Position numbers and translations under genes: made by a program
DNA from: Actinoplanes auranticolor
GTDB taxonomy: Bacteria; Actinomycetota; Actinomycetes; Mycobacteriales; Micromonosporaceae
Length of the DNA: 64,000 nt
Assembly: GCF_018332655.1 (NCBI RefSeq)
Contig: NZ_BOQL01000026.1
Span: 248,001-312,000 of the forward strand
Direction: 5' to 3'
Shown: one piece after another, positions 37,137 through 45,575 of the stretch
How positions within the stretch are numbered: position 1 is the first letter of the stretch
Layout: each line of letters starts with the position of its first letter
The notes under the pieces: generated by a model
Seen by the model: the letters and a program-made list of their open reading frames with translations, nothing else
Database searches by the model: none
Told to the model about the DNA's origin: nothing

Positions 37137-38350
37137 CGATGATCTCGGAGCACGCCAGCCCGCTCTCCGCCCTCGGCGGCGTGGACGCGGGCGGTCAGAA
37201 CGCGCACGTCGCCGAACTCGCCGCCGCCCTGGTCGGCCGGGGCCACGAGGTGCGGGTCTACACCCGCCGCGAGAGCCCTGACCAGCCCCGGACGGTCACG
37301 GCCAACGGCTTCGAGGTGGTGCACGTGCCGGCCGGACCGGCCACCGTGCTGCCCAAGGACGACCTGCTGCCGTTCATGGGCGACTTCGCCGAGTGGATGG
37401 CCGCCGACTGGCGGGAGCACTGGCTGCCGGACGTGGCCCACGCGCACTTCTGGATGAGCGGGCTGGCCGCCGTGACCGCCGGACGGGCCTGCGACGTGCC
37501 GGTGGTGCAGACCTATCACGCGCTGGGCTCGGTCAAGCGCCGCCACCAGGGCGCCGCGGACACCAGCCCGGTGCACCGGGTGGCCTACGAGCGCCAGCTC
37601 GGCCGGGTCGTCGACCGGGTCGTGGTGCAGTGCCAGGACGAGGTCCGCGAGCTGATCCGGATGGGCGTGCCGCGCTCGCGGATGGCGCTGGTGCCCTCGG
37701 GCGTCAACATCGACCGCTTCCGCCCGGACGGCCCGGCCGAGCCCCGCGACCCGGACGTGCCGCGGATCATCACGGTCGGCCGGCTGGTCGAGCGCAAGGG
37801 CTACGAGGACCTGATCCGCGCGCTGCCGGCCGTGCCCGCGGCCGAGCTGGTCATCGTCGGAGGACCGCCGGACGGCTCGGTCGACGACCACCCGTACGCC
37901 CGCAAGCTGCGCACCCTGGCCGAGCGCAGCCGGGTCGGCGACCGGGTCAAGCTGGCCGGCGCGGTGGCCTCCGCCGACATGCCGCGCTGGTACCGCTCGG
38001 CCGACCTGCTCGCCGCCACCCCCTGGTACGAGCCCTTCGGCCTCACCCCGCTGGAGGCCATGGCGTGCGGGGTGCCCGTGGTGGCCACGGCCGTCGGCGG
38101 GCTCACCGACACCGTGGTGGACGGCATCACCGGCGACCTGGTGCCCGCCCGGGACCCGCGGGCGCTCGCGTCGGCGCTGCGCCGGCTGGTCACCGACGAG
38201 GTACGCCGGTTCTCCTACGCGGCCGCCGCCGTCGACCGGGCCACCCACTCCTACTCCTGGCGGCACGTGGCCCTCCGGCTCGTCGCCGTCTACGCCGCTG
38301 TCACCGGCCGCGCCCTGGCCGAGGACCAGACCCGAGAGGCAGTCGCCTGA
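37127..38350 (+). CDS. Glycosyltransferase family 4
   Basis: 407-aa retaining GT-B enzyme. The N-terminal domain has [20 protein letters not shown] and [17 protein letters not shown]. The C-terminal nucleotide-sugar domain has [20 protein letters not shown] and the EX7E motif in [20 protein letters not shown]. It probably uses a UDP- or GDP-sugar. The start at ATG 37127 lies inside the previous gene, after GGAGGAG. It ends in TGATG, where the next gene begins. Confidence 0.9.
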   Translation: MRIAMISEHASPLSALGGVDAGGQNAHVAELAAALVGRGHEVRVYTRRESPDQPRTVTANGFEVVHVPAGPATVLPKDDLLPFMGDFAEWMAADWREHWLPDVAHAHFWMSGLAAVTAGRACDVPVVQTYHALGSVKRRHQGAADTSPVHRVAYERQLGRVVDRVVVQCQDEVRELIRMGVPRSRMALVPSGVNIDRFRPDGPAEPRDPDVPRIITVGRLVERKGYEDLIRALPAVPAAELVIVGGPPDGSVDDHPYARKLRTLAERSRVGDRVKLAGAVASADMPRWYRSADLLAATPWYEPFGLTPLEAMACGVPVVATAVGGLTDTVVDGITGDLVPARDPRALASALRRLVTDEVRRFSYAAAAVDRATHSYSWRHVALRLVAVYAAVTGRALAEDQTREAVA

Positions 38351-38973
38351 TGGACCTTCTGGACGAACACCTCACCGGCATGGCCGCGGCGCTGCTGCCG
38401 TACCGCGCGGCGGCCGCCGACCGGCTGGCCCGCTGGGGCGGCGAGCTGGCCCGGCACCTGGGCCACGGCGGCCGGCTGCTGGTCGCCGGCAACGGCGGCA
38501 GCGCGGCCGAGGCCCAGCATCTCGCGGCCGAGCTGGTCGGCCGGCTGCGCGACGAGCGGATGCCACTGTCGGCGATCGCGCTGACCCCGGACTCGTCGGC
38601 GGTCACCGCGATCGGCAACGACTACGGCTTCGACGAGATCTTCGCCCGCCAGGTCCGCGCCCACGGCCGCCCCGGCGACGTGCTGCTGCTGATGTCGACC
38701 AGCGGCCGCAGCCCGAACCTGCTCACCGCCGCGGACGCCGCCCGGGAGATCGGTGTGCGCACCTGGGCGCTGTGCGGTCCGGGCCCGAACCCGCTCGCCG
38801 ACGCCTGCGACGAGGCGCTGTGCTGCCCGTCGCCGGACTCCCAGGTGGTCCAGGAGCTGCACCTGATCTCGGTCCACGTGATGTGCGAGTACCTGGACCG
38901 GGCCCTGCCGGTGGTGCTGGGAAAAGCACCGGCACGACCCGTGCGGCGCATGCAGCCGGTGCTGGCGTCATGA
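38350..38973 (+). CDS. gmhA: Sedoheptulose-7-phosphate isomerase (GmhA, SIS domain)
   Basis: 207-aa SIS-domain isomerase converting sedoheptulose 7-phosphate to D-glycero-D-manno-heptose 7-phosphate. GNGGSAAEAQHLAAELVGR, IALTPDSSAVTAIGNDYGF and LLLMSTSGRSPN match GmhA closely, as do the late catalytic Glu/His in VVQELHLISVHVMCEYLD. It is the first committed step of nucleotide heptose synthesis. The start shares one base with the stop of the GT4 gene (TGATG). The TGA stop lies at the left copy of the 8-bp repeat bounding the 78-bp element. Confidence 0.9.
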   Translation: MDLLDEHLTGMAAALLPYRAAAADRLARWGGELARHLGHGGRLLVAGNGGSAAEAQHLAAELVGRLRDERMPLSAIALTPDSSAVTAIGNDYGFDEIFARQVRAHGRPGDVLLLMSTSGRSPNLLTAADAAREIGVRTWALCGPGPNPLADACDEALCCPSPDSQVVQELHLISVHVMCEYLDRALPVVLGKAPARPVRRMQPVLAS

Positions 38974-39054
38974 GCGAGCTTGCGAGCGAATCATCAGGCA
39001 CTGCGCCACGCTCACGGCATCGCCGGAGCGCCAGCGGAGGCGATGGCATGAGCG
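38969..39054. repeat. 78-bp inserted element with 8-bp terminal direct repeats
   Basis: CATGAGCG occurs at 38969-38976 and again at 39047-39054, exactly 78 bp apart. Between them are the direct repeat GCGAGC-TT-GCGAGC and an inverted repeat CATCGCC / GGCGATG (39018-39024 and 39039-39045) with a GGAGG Shine-Dalgarno (39036-39040). Removing one copy plus the insert restores the ATGA stop/start overlap between gmhA and hldE seen elsewhere in the operon. It looks like a REP- or MITE-like insertion in which the duplicated target sequence is CATGAGCG. Confidence 0.65.
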
Positions 39055-40439
39055 GGTCGCTGCTGGTCATCGTCGGTGACACGCTGCTGGACCGGGATGT
39101 CGAGGGCACGGTGCGACGGGTCGCGCCGGACGCGCCCGCCCCGGTGCTGGACGAGGAGTCCGTCACCGACCGGCCCGGCGGGGCCGGCCTGGCCGCGCTG
39201 CTCGCCGCCGGTCAGGGCCACGACGTCGCCCTGGTCACCGCGATCGCCGACGACGACGCCGGGAACCGGATCTGCGAGCTGCTCACCGACGCCGGCATCG
39301 CGGTCTACCCGCTGCCGCTGCCCGGGGCGACCGCCGAGAAGGTACGGCTGCGCGCCGACGGTCAGGTGCTGGTCCGCCTCGACCGCGGCGGCGCCCCGGT
39401 GGCACCGGGCGACCCGAGTGAAGCCGCCCTCGAGGTGCTCAAGGAAGCCTCGGCCATCCTGGTCAGCGACTACGGCCGCGGCGTGGCCCGCAACCCCCGG
39501 CTGCGCGCCGCGTTGCAGGAGGCCAAGGCGCCCGTGGTCTGGGACCCGCACCCGAACGGGCCGGCCCCGGTGCCCAACGTGCGGCTGGTGACCCCGAACG
39601 AGGCCGAGGTCCGCAAGCTCGCCGACGACGCCGGGTCCGGGCCGATGCTGAGCACCGTGCACCGCGCCGGCCAGCAGCTGCGGCAGCGCTGGCGGGCCGG
39701 TGCGGTCGCGGTGACCGTCGGCGCGAACGGCGCGGTGCTGTGTCACGCCGGGCCGACCCCGCTGGTCGTGCCCGCCCCCACCGCCGCCGGCGGGGACACC
39801 TGTGGTGCCGGTGACCGTTTCGCCGCGACGGCCGCGCTGGCCCTGGCCTCGGGCGCGCTGGTCTCCGAGGCCGTCCAGCAGGCCGTGATCGCCGCGACCG
39901 AGTACGTGGCGGCCGGTGGGGTCACCGTCGCCCTCGCCCCGCCCGCGGACAAGCCGGACCGGCAGACCGAGGAGGCGAGCCGGGTGATCGCCCGGGTCCG
40001 CGCCCAGGGCGGCACGGTCGTGGCCACCGGCGGCTGCTTCGACCTGCTGCACATCGGCCATCTGGCGACCCTGCAGGCCGCCCGCAAGCTGGGCGACTGC
40101 CTGGTCGTCTGCCTCAACTCCGACTCCAGTGTGGGCGCCCTCAAGGGCCCCGACCGGCCGCTCACCGGCCAGGGGGACCGGGCCCGGCTGCTCGCCGCCC
40201 TCGACTGCGTGGACGCCGTCGTGGTCTTCGACGAGCCGACGCCCGAGGCCGTGCTGGCCCGGCTGCGCCCGGACATCTGGGTCAAGGGCGGCGACTACGC
40301 CGACGGCGGGCCGGACCTGCCCGAGGCCGAGCTCATGCACCGCTGGGGTGGCCAGACGGTCATCGTGCCGTACCTCGACGGCCGTTCCACCACCAGGACC
40401 ATCGCCGCCGCGCGCGGCCATTCGGAAGGAAACTCATGA
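39048..40439 (+). CDS. hldE: Bifunctional heptose-7-phosphate kinase / heptose-1-phosphate adenylyltransferase
   Basis: 463-aa two-domain enzyme. The N-terminal PfkB-type kinase has VSDYGRGVARNP, VTPNEAEVRKLA and the GAGD motif GGDTCGAGD (catalytic base about D256). The C-terminal nucleotidyltransferase has GGCFDLLHIGHLATLQAARK (HxGH at about 335-338), LNSDSSVGALKGP and DIWVKGGDY. It makes heptose 1,7-bisphosphate and, after the GmhB phosphatase step, ADP-heptose. ATG 39048 with GGAGG 7 nt upstream is the preferred start. An in-frame ATG at 38970 would add 26 residues encoded by the 78-bp element. The stop overlaps the SDR gene by 4 nt. Confidence 0.92.
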   Translation: MSGSLLVIVGDTLLDRDVEGTVRRVAPDAPAPVLDEESVTDRPGGAGLAALLAAGQGHDVALVTAIADDDAGNRICELLTDAGIAVYPLPLPGATAEKVRLRADGQVLVRLDRGGAPVAPGDPSEAALEVLKEASAILVSDYGRGVARNPRLRAALQEAKAPVVWDPHPNGPAPVPNVRLVTPNEAEVRKLADDAGSGPMLSTVHRAGQQLRQRWRAGAVAVTVGANGAVLCHAGPTPLVVPAPTAAGGDTCGAGDRFAATAALALASGALVSEAVQQAVIAATEYVAAGGVTVALAPPADKPDRQTEEASRVIARVRAQGGTVVATGGCFDLLHIGHLATLQAARKLGDCLVVCLNSDSSVGALKGPDRPLTGQGDRARLLAALDCVDAVVVFDEPTPEAVLARLRPDIWVKGGDYADGGPDLPEAELMHRWGGQTVIVPYLDGRSTTRTIAAARGHSEGNS

Positions 40440-41119
40440 CCGACGCTGTCATCGTCACCGGCGGATCCAGCGGCCTCGGCGCCGCCGTCGTGGACGCCGT
40501 CCTCAAGGCCGGCGGCCGCCCGTTCGTCATCGACCGGCAGCCGCCCGCCGAGGGCGTCCCGTGGGTCGAGTGCGACCTGGCCGACACCCGGGCCGCCGAG
40601 GCCGCCACCCGGGAGGTCATCGCCCAGGCCGGCGGCAGCATCGACGGGGTGGTCACCGCGGCCGGCATGGACGTGCCCGGCGCGCTGGCCGACATTCCGG
40701 GCGAGACCTGGGACCGGATCGTCATGATCGACCTGCTGGCCACCGCCGCCGTCGTGCGGGCGGCGATCCCGGCGCTCAAGGAGTCGCACGGCACCGTCGT
40801 GACCGTCGCCTCCACGCTGGGCATCAAGGCGGTCGGCGACGCCACCGCGTACTGCGCCGCGAAGTTCGGCGTCGTCGGCTTCACCCGCTCGCTCGCCGCC
40901 GAACTGGCCGGGCAGGTGGGCGTCACGCTGCTCATCCCCGGTGGCATGCGGACGAAGTTCTTCGACGACCGCGACGAGCAGTACAAGCCCGGCCCGGACG
41001 CGATCCTCAACGACCCGGCCCACGTGGCCAACGCGATCATGTTCGCGCTGACCCAGCCGGCCGGCAGCGCCGTGCGGGAGCTCATCGTCGCGGCCGAGCA
41101 GGAGACGTCGTACCCGTGA
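40436..41119 (+). CDS. Classical short-chain dehydrogenase/reductase
   Basis: 227-aa SDR with the Rossmann motif VTGGSSGLGAAV (residues about 7-18), the catalytic Ser in VASTLGIKA, and YCAAKFG with the Tyr-x-x-x-Lys pair. It is a classical short SDR, not the extended HldD-type ADP-heptose epimerase (about 310 aa). It could oxidise or reduce a sugar or nucleotide sugar in the pathway; that is inference. ATGA overlap upstream and GTGA overlap downstream place it firmly in the operon. Confidence 0.87.
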   Translation: MTDAVIVTGGSSGLGAAVVDAVLKAGGRPFVIDRQPPAEGVPWVECDLADTRAAEAATREVIAQAGGSIDGVVTAAGMDVPGALADIPGETWDRIVMIDLLATAAVVRAAIPALKESHGTVVTVASTLGIKAVGDATAYCAAKFGVVGFTRSLAAELAGQVGVTLLIPGGMRTKFFDDRDEQYKPGPDAILNDPAHVANAIMFALTQPAGSAVRELIVAAEQETSYP

Positions 41120-42051
41120 TCCTGGTGTTGCGCGCCCTCGGCGTCGGCGACCTCGCCGCGGGCGTGCCCGCCCTGCGGGCCCTGCGCGCCGCGTTTCCGG
41201 ACCGGACCCTGGCGCTGGCCGCACCGGCCTGGCTGACGCCGCTGATCGAACTGATCGGCGGCGTCGACCGGATCGTGGCCACCGAGGGACTGGCCGCGCT
41301 CCCGGCCCTGCCCGCGCCGGAGCTGGCGGTCAATCTGCACGGCAGCGGCCCGGAGTCGCACCGGCTGCTGCAGGCGCTGGCGCCCGCGCGGATGTGGGCG
41401 TTTGCCAACGCCGGCGCGGGGCATCTCGACGGCCCGACCTGGGCCGAGGAGGAGCACGAGGTGCGACGCTGGTGCCGGCTGCTGAGCCATTACGACGTAC
41501 GGGCCGATCCCGCCGACCTGTCCCTGGCCGTTCCCGGGGTGGACGTGCCGCGGCGGGTCACGATCGTCCACCCGGGGGCGAAGTCACCGGCGCGCCGCTG
41601 GCCGCACTTCGCCGCGGTCGCCCGCGTGCTGGCCGAGCGGGGCCACGACGTGGTGGTCACCGGCTCGGCGGGGGAACGGGAGCTCGCCCTGGCTGTGGCC
41701 CGCGACGCCGGCCTGTCACCGGCCGCGGTCCTGGCCGGGAACACCGGCCTCGCTGAGCTGGCCGCGCTCGTCGCCCACGCGCGACTGCTGGTCAGCGGGG
41801 ACACCGGCATCGCACACCTGGCCACCGCGTACCGCACGCCGTCGGTCGTGCTGTTCGGCCCGGTGCCGCCGCGCCGCTGGGGGCCGCCGCCGGACCGCGC
41901 GTACCACCGGGCGATCTGGCACGGCACCCGGGCCGAGCGGGGCGACACCATGGACCCCGGGGTGCACCCCGCGCTGCTGCGGGTGAGCGTCGACGAGGTG
42001 CTCGCGGCGGCCGGCGAGGCGGAGAAGGCGCGCCATGCGTTTGCGGCGTAG
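41116..42051 (+). CDS. Second GT9 heptosyltransferase-like protein
   Basis: 311-aa GT-B glycosyltransferase of the ADP-heptose:LPS heptosyltransferase family. The N-terminus ILVLRALGVGDLAAGVPALR is typical of GT9. VTIVHPGAKSPARRWPHFAA forms the donor pocket, and LVSGDTGIAHLATAYRTPSV is the conserved C-terminal signature. With the GT9 domain of the GmhB fusion there are two such transferases, so at least two heptosyl additions or two acceptors are possible. GTG start within the SDR stop; its last 17 nt overlap the topoisomerase gene. Confidence 0.9.
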   Translation: MILVLRALGVGDLAAGVPALRALRAAFPDRTLALAAPAWLTPLIELIGGVDRIVATEGLAALPALPAPELAVNLHGSGPESHRLLQALAPARMWAFANAGAGHLDGPTWAEEEHEVRRWCRLLSHYDVRADPADLSLAVPGVDVPRRVTIVHPGAKSPARRWPHFAAVARVLAERGHDVVVTGSAGERELALAVARDAGLSPAAVLAGNTGLAELAALVAHARLLVSGDTGIAHLATAYRTPSVVLFGPVPPRRWGPPPDRAYHRAIWHGTRAERGDTMDPGVHPALLRVSVDEVLAAAGEAEKARHAFAA

Positions 42052-43012
42052 CGACCTGACCAGGCCCGGCTACGGCCGGCGCCGCTCCGGCAAGGGCTTC
42101 CGCTATCTCGACACCGACGGCACGACGACGCTGCGCGACGAGGACGCCGTCACCCGGATCAAGGAACTGGTGATCCCGCCCGCGTGGACCGGCGTGTGGA
42201 TCAGCACCGATCCGCGCGGGCACATCCAGGCCACCGGCCAGGACGCCGCCGGCCGCAAGCAGTACCTCTACCACCCGGCCTGGCGCACCGCCCGCGACGA
42301 GGAGAAGTTCGAGCACGCGCTGGAGATCGCCGAGCGGCTGCCGGAGATGCGCTCGCGGCTCTGCGCCGACCTCAGCGGGCGGGGCCTGAGCCGGGAACGG
42401 GTGCTGGCTGCGGTGGCCCGGCTGCTCGACATGGGCATGTTCCGGGTCGGCAGCGACCAGTACGCCCGCCGCGACGACGACCCCTCCTACGGCCTGTCCA
42501 CCCTGCTGCCCGAGCACGTCCGGGTCCGGGGCGGCTGCGTGGTGCTGGAGTTCACCGGCAAGTCCGGGGTCGAGCACGCCAACCCGGTCGAGGACGGCGA
42601 GGTCTGCCAGGTGCTGCGCGACCTCAAGCGGCGCCGGCGGGGTGCGCAGCGGCTGTTCGCGTACTGGGATCCGGCCGGCCGGCGGTGGCGGGACATCCGC
42701 GCCGACGACGTCAACGCGTACCTGCGGGAGATCAGCGGCGAGGAGATGACCGCGAAGGACTTCCGTACCTGGCACGGCACGGTCAAGGCCGCCGAGGAGC
42801 TGGCTGCCGCCGGGCCGCAGGACACGAAGACCGGTCGCAAGAGGGCCGTCTCGCATGCCATGAAGGAGGTCGCGGAGATGCTCGGCAACACCCCGGCGGT
42901 GGCCCGCAGCTCGTACGTGGATCCGCGGGTGGTGGAGGAGTTCGAGAAGGGCCGGACCGTGCCGCGGGACGAGCCGGTCGAGCAGGCAGTGCTGGACATG
43001 CTCGCGGACTAG
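42035..43012 (+). CDS. DNA topoisomerase IB (poxvirus type)
   Basis: 325-aa type IB topoisomerase that relaxes supercoils through a 3'-phosphotyrosyl intermediate. The N-terminal domain has GKGFRYLDTDGTTTL and LVIPPAWTGVWIS. The catalytic domain has DMGMFRVGSDQYARRDDDPS, TGKSGVEHA, FRTWHGTVKAA and the active-site Tyr (Y294) in ARSSYVDPRV. The length is typical of bacterial homologues. It starts 17 nt inside the GT9 gene and so is probably co-transcribed with the glycan operon, although no functional link is evident. Confidence 0.93.
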   Translation: MRLRRSDLTRPGYGRRRSGKGFRYLDTDGTTTLRDEDAVTRIKELVIPPAWTGVWISTDPRGHIQATGQDAAGRKQYLYHPAWRTARDEEKFEHALEIAERLPEMRSRLCADLSGRGLSRERVLAAVARLLDMGMFRVGSDQYARRDDDPSYGLSTLLPEHVRVRGGCVVLEFTGKSGVEHANPVEDGEVCQVLRDLKRRRRGAQRLFAYWDPAGRRWRDIRADDVNAYLREISGEEMTAKDFRTWHGTVKAAEELAAAGPQDTKTGRKRAVSHAMKEVAEMLGNTPAVARSSYVDPRVVEEFEKGRTVPRDEPVEQAVLDMLAD

Positions 43013-43045
43013 TTTCGCGCCGGGGCCCGCGGGAAACCCGGTGGT

Positions 43046-43456
43046 ATGCCCGCACGCGAGAACCTGCCGAGCACCATCAAGCGGTCGCCGCCCAAGGCCC
43101 AGGACACCTACGCGGCCACCCTGGACAGCGCTGTCGAGCAGTACGGCGACGGCGAGCGCGCGCACCGCACCGCCCTGTCATCGCTCAAGCATTCCTTTGA
43201 GAAGGTCGGCGACCACTGGGAGCCCAAGGAGCAGCGCGGCCCGAGTGACGCGCAGGCCGAGGGCGGTGTCGACACCGACCGTCCGACAGCCGGGGGTGTC
43301 GACGCCAACGCGAGCAAGAAGCACCTGCTGGAGGTGGCCAAGAGGCTGGACGTGACCGGCCGTTCGCGGATGACCAAGGCCGAGCTGGTCGAGGCCATCG
43401 GCAAGGCCAACGACGCGGCCAGCCGGCGCGCGCTGAAGGCCGAACGCGAGGACTGA
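43046..43456 (+). CDS. ChaB-family protein with C-terminal Rho_N-like domain
   Basis: 136-aa protein. Residues 1-60 match ChaB (LPSTIKRSPPKAQDTYAATL, then HRTALSSLKHSFEKVG), and the last 45 residues match a Rho N-terminal/SAP-like helix fold (KKHLLEVAKRLDVTGRSRMT, then KAELVEAIGKAN). Homologues are common in actinobacteria; some are linked to cation transport regulation by name only. A nucleic-acid-binding role is possible. It follows the topoisomerase gene by 33 nt. Confidence 0.82.
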   Translation: MPARENLPSTIKRSPPKAQDTYAATLDSAVEQYGDGERAHRTALSSLKHSFEKVGDHWEPKEQRGPSDAQAEGGVDTDRPTAGGVDANASKKHLLEVAKRLDVTGRSRMTKAELVEAIGKANDAASRRALKAERED

Positions 43457-43460
43457 TCAG

Positions 43461-43481
43461 ATCTGGGATAAGATCCCGGAT
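43461..43481. promoter_or_regulatory. Palindromic operator abutting the XRE-cupin start codon
   Basis: ATCTGGGAT - AAG - ATCCCGGAT is an inverted repeat with one mismatch, ending immediately before ATG 43482. It contains the probable -10 (TAAGAT). This is a likely autoregulatory site. Confidence 0.65.
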
Positions 43482-44042
43482 ATGAGAGATGCCCTGGACG
43501 AGCGGCTGGCGTCCCGCGTCGCCGAGCTGCGGGTGGCGCGCGGCTGGTCGCTGGACGACCTCGCCGGCCGCACCGGCGTGAGCCGTTCCACCCTGTCCCG
43601 CCTCGAACGAGGCGAGATCAGTCCGACGGCGTCGCTGCTCGGCAAGCTCTGCACCGCGTACGGCTGGACGATGTCCCGCCTGCTGGCCGAGGTCGAGGCC
43701 GAGCCGCCCGCCGTGGTCCGCGCCGTGGACCAGGCCGTCTGGCGCGACGAGTCCGCCGGTTTCACCCGCCGCAGCGTCTCCCCGCCGCACGCCGGCCTGC
43801 GCGGCGAGCTGATCGAGGGGGTCCTCGAGCCCGGCGCCGACATCTCCTACGACGCGCCGCCGGTGACCGGCATGGAGCAGCACGTGTGGGTGCTCGACGG
43901 CCGGCTCGAGCTGACCGACGACCGCACCCCGCACCACCTCGGCGCGGGGGACTGCCTGCGGTTCCGGCTCTGGGGCCCGACCCGCTTCCACAATCCCGGC
44001 CCCGGCCCGGTCCGCTATGCCGTCTTCGTGGTGCTGCCATGA
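43482..44042 (+). CDS. XRE-family regulator with cupin sensor domain
   Basis: 186-aa regulator. It has an N-terminal helix-turn-helix (SLDDLAGRTGVSRSTLSRLE, about residues 22-41) and a C-terminal cupin barrel (about 100-180; GMEQHVWVLDGRLELTDD, HHLGAGDCLRF). The family controls amino-acid, polyamine or acyl metabolism genes; the ligand is unknown. A TAAGAT hexamer 7 nt upstream supports a leaderless start. It overlaps the GNAT gene by 4 nt (ATGA) and probably regulates its own operon. Confidence 0.9.
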   Translation: MRDALDERLASRVAELRVARGWSLDDLAGRTGVSRSTLSRLERGEISPTASLLGKLCTAYGWTMSRLLAEVEAEPPAVVRAVDQAVWRDESAGFTRRSVSPPHAGLRGELIEGVLEPGADISYDAPPVTGMEQHVWVLDGRLELTDDRTPHHLGAGDCLRFRLWGPTRFHNPGPGPVRYAVFVVLP

Positions 44043-44554
44043 CCGTCACCCGGCTCACCCCCGACGGCTTCGCCGCCCACCTGCCGGCCCTGGCCGACCT
44101 GCTGGTCGACGCGGTGGCCGACGGCGCCTCCGTGGGTTTCCTCGCCGGCTTCGACCACGCGGCGGCCGGCGCCTGGTGGCGGTCCCGCGCCGGTGCGGTC
44201 GCGGACGGCAGCCTGGCAGTGTGGATCAGCACCGGACCGGCCGGCGTCACCGGCACGGTCAGCCTGGCGTACGCGGACAAGCCGAACGCCCGGCACCGCG
44301 CCGAGGTGGTCAAGCTGGCCGTCCGCCGCGACGCGCGGGGCCACGGGCTCGGCCGCCGCCTGCTCACCGCCGCGGAGCAGGCCGCCGCCGACTCGGGGAT
44401 CACCCTGTTGCTGCTCGACACCCAGACGGACAGCGCGGCGGAACGGCTCTACGGGTCGGCGGGCTGGCACCGGTACGGCATCGTCCCGGACTACGCGGCG
44501 GACCCGGCCGGACGGCTCCGGGACTGCAGTTTCTACTACAAGAAGCTCGGCTGA
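44039..44554 (+). CDS. GNAT-family N-acetyltransferase
   Basis: 171-aa acetyltransferase. The acetyl-CoA binding segment VVKLAVRRDARGHGLGRRLL (R/QxxGxG/A) is at about residues 92-111, followed by LLLLDTQTDSAAERLYGSAG, typical of GNAT enzymes that acetylate small molecules or antibiotics. It is translationally coupled to the XRE-cupin regulator upstream and probably inducible by the compound that the regulator senses. Substrate unknown. Confidence 0.88.
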   Translation: MTVTRLTPDGFAAHLPALADLLVDAVADGASVGFLAGFDHAAAGAWWRSRAGAVADGSLAVWISTGPAGVTGTVSLAYADKPNARHRAEVVKLAVRRDARGHGLGRRLLTAAEQAAADSGITLLLLDTQTDSAAERLYGSAGWHRYGIVPDYAADPAGRLRDCSFYYKKLG

Positions 44555-44568
44555 CTGTCGGGAATCCG

Positions 44569-44587
44569 CCTCTCCACAGTGGAGGGG
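44569..44587 (+). terminator. Short hairpin after the GNAT gene
   Basis: CCTCTCCA pairs with TGGAGGGG (one GU wobble) around CAG, 14 nt past the GNAT stop and 32 nt before the next start. It is a modest stem and no U-run follows. Confidence 0.4.
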
Positions 44588-44619
44588 CCGGGCCGGGTGC
44601 TGCGCTAGCCTGACGCCCT

Positions 44620-45081
44620 ATGGGCCGGCGCTATCGGGTGCTCCTCGTCTCCAGCAGCGGCGGTGTGCTGCTGGATCTGCTCGCCCTGCGACCGTGGTGG
44701 CAGCGTCACGATCCGGTCTGGGTCGCCGTGCCCGGCCCGGACACCGAGGTCGCCCTGGCCGGTCAGCGGGTGCACTGGCGTCCCGAGCTGACCACCGGCA
44801 CCAAGCTGCGGGTCCTCCCGGCGGCCTGGCGGGCGCTGCGGCTGCTGCGGGCGGAGCGGCCCGACGTCATCGTGTCGGCCGGCACCGGCGTGGCCGTCGG
44901 CTTCTTCCTCGCGGCCCGGCTGCTGCGCGTGCCCGCCCTGTGGGTGGAGACGTTCAACATGACCGGCCCGCCCGGGGCCGCCGCCCGGATCTGCGCCCGG
45001 CTCGCCGCCGCCGTGCTGGTGCAGCGGCCGGCCCTGCTGGCGACCCGCCGCCGCGCGGTGCTGATCGGGGAGCTCTACTGA
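44620..45081 (+). CDS. PssD/Alg14-like glycosyltransferase subunit
   Basis: 153-aa protein resembling the membrane-anchoring half of two-component GT28-type transferases. It starts YRVLLVSSSGGVLLDLLAL and has PDVIVSAGTGVAVGFFLAAR and WVETFNMTGPPGAAARI. With the following PssE/Alg13-like gene it should form a transferase adding a GlcA, GlcNAc or related sugar to a lipid-linked acceptor. TAGCCT lies 8 nt before the ATG, a leaderless-type promoter. The next gene starts at TGATG. Confidence 0.85.
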   Translation: MGRRYRVLLVSSSGGVLLDLLALRPWWQRHDPVWVAVPGPDTEVALAGQRVHWRPELTTGTKLRVLPAAWRALRLLRAERPDVIVSAGTGVAVGFFLAARLLRVPALWVETFNMTGPPGAAARICARLAAAVLVQRPALLATRRRAVLIGELY

Positions 45082-45575
45082 TGGCCCGCGTCCTGGTCAC
45101 CGTGGGCATGGGTCCGTGGCCCTTCGACCGGCTCATCGCCGCGCTGGCCCCGCTCTGCGCCGAGCACGAGGTGTTCGCCCAGACCGGCACGTCCACCGTC
45201 GTCCCGCCCTGCCCGCACGCGCCGTTCCTGCCGCTGGACGAGCTGCGGGAACGGCTGGCCGCCGCGGACGTCGTCCTGACCCACGCCGGCAACACCGTGC
45301 GGCTGGTGCAGCGGCTCGGCGGCGTGCCGGTGGCGGTGGCGCGTGAGGCCGCGCGCGGCGAGATGGGCAACGACCACCAGGTCGAGTATCTGCGGGCCGA
45401 GGAGCGGGCCGGCCGGGTCGTCGCGGTCTGGGACGTCGGGGAGCTGCCGGTGGCGGTGGCCCGGCACCGTGACGTCGCGCGGCGGCTGCTCGCCGAACGC
45501 CCGTTGCCACCGGCGGTCTCCGACGACCGGCTGGTCGCCGTCCTCGACGAGCTGTGCGGGCGGCTGGTGCGATGA
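45081..45575 (+). CDS. PssE/Alg13-like glycosyltransferase catalytic subunit
   Basis: 164-aa GT28 C-terminal-type protein. VLVTVGMGPWPFDRLIAAL opens the fold, and ADVVLTHAGNTVRLVQRLGG is the UDP-sugar site, although the usual acceptor signature is changed (NDHQVEYLRAEERAG). It pairs with the PssD-like protein just upstream (1-nt overlap). The sugar is unknown. Its stop overlaps the methyltransferase start by 4 nt. Confidence 0.85.
   Translation: MARVLVTVGMGPWPFDRLIAALAPLCAEHEVFAQTGTSTVVPPCPHAPFLPLDELRERLAAADVVLTHAGNTVRLVQRLGGVPVAVAREAARGEMGNDHQVEYLRAEERAGRVVAVWDVGELPVAVARHRDVARRLLAERPLPPAVSDDRLVAVLDELCGRLVR

Noticed and set aside
40436..41119. SDR as the missing HldD epimerase
   Set aside because: It is a 227-aa classical SDR with YCAAK. 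HldD is an extended SDR of about 310 aa with a different fold.
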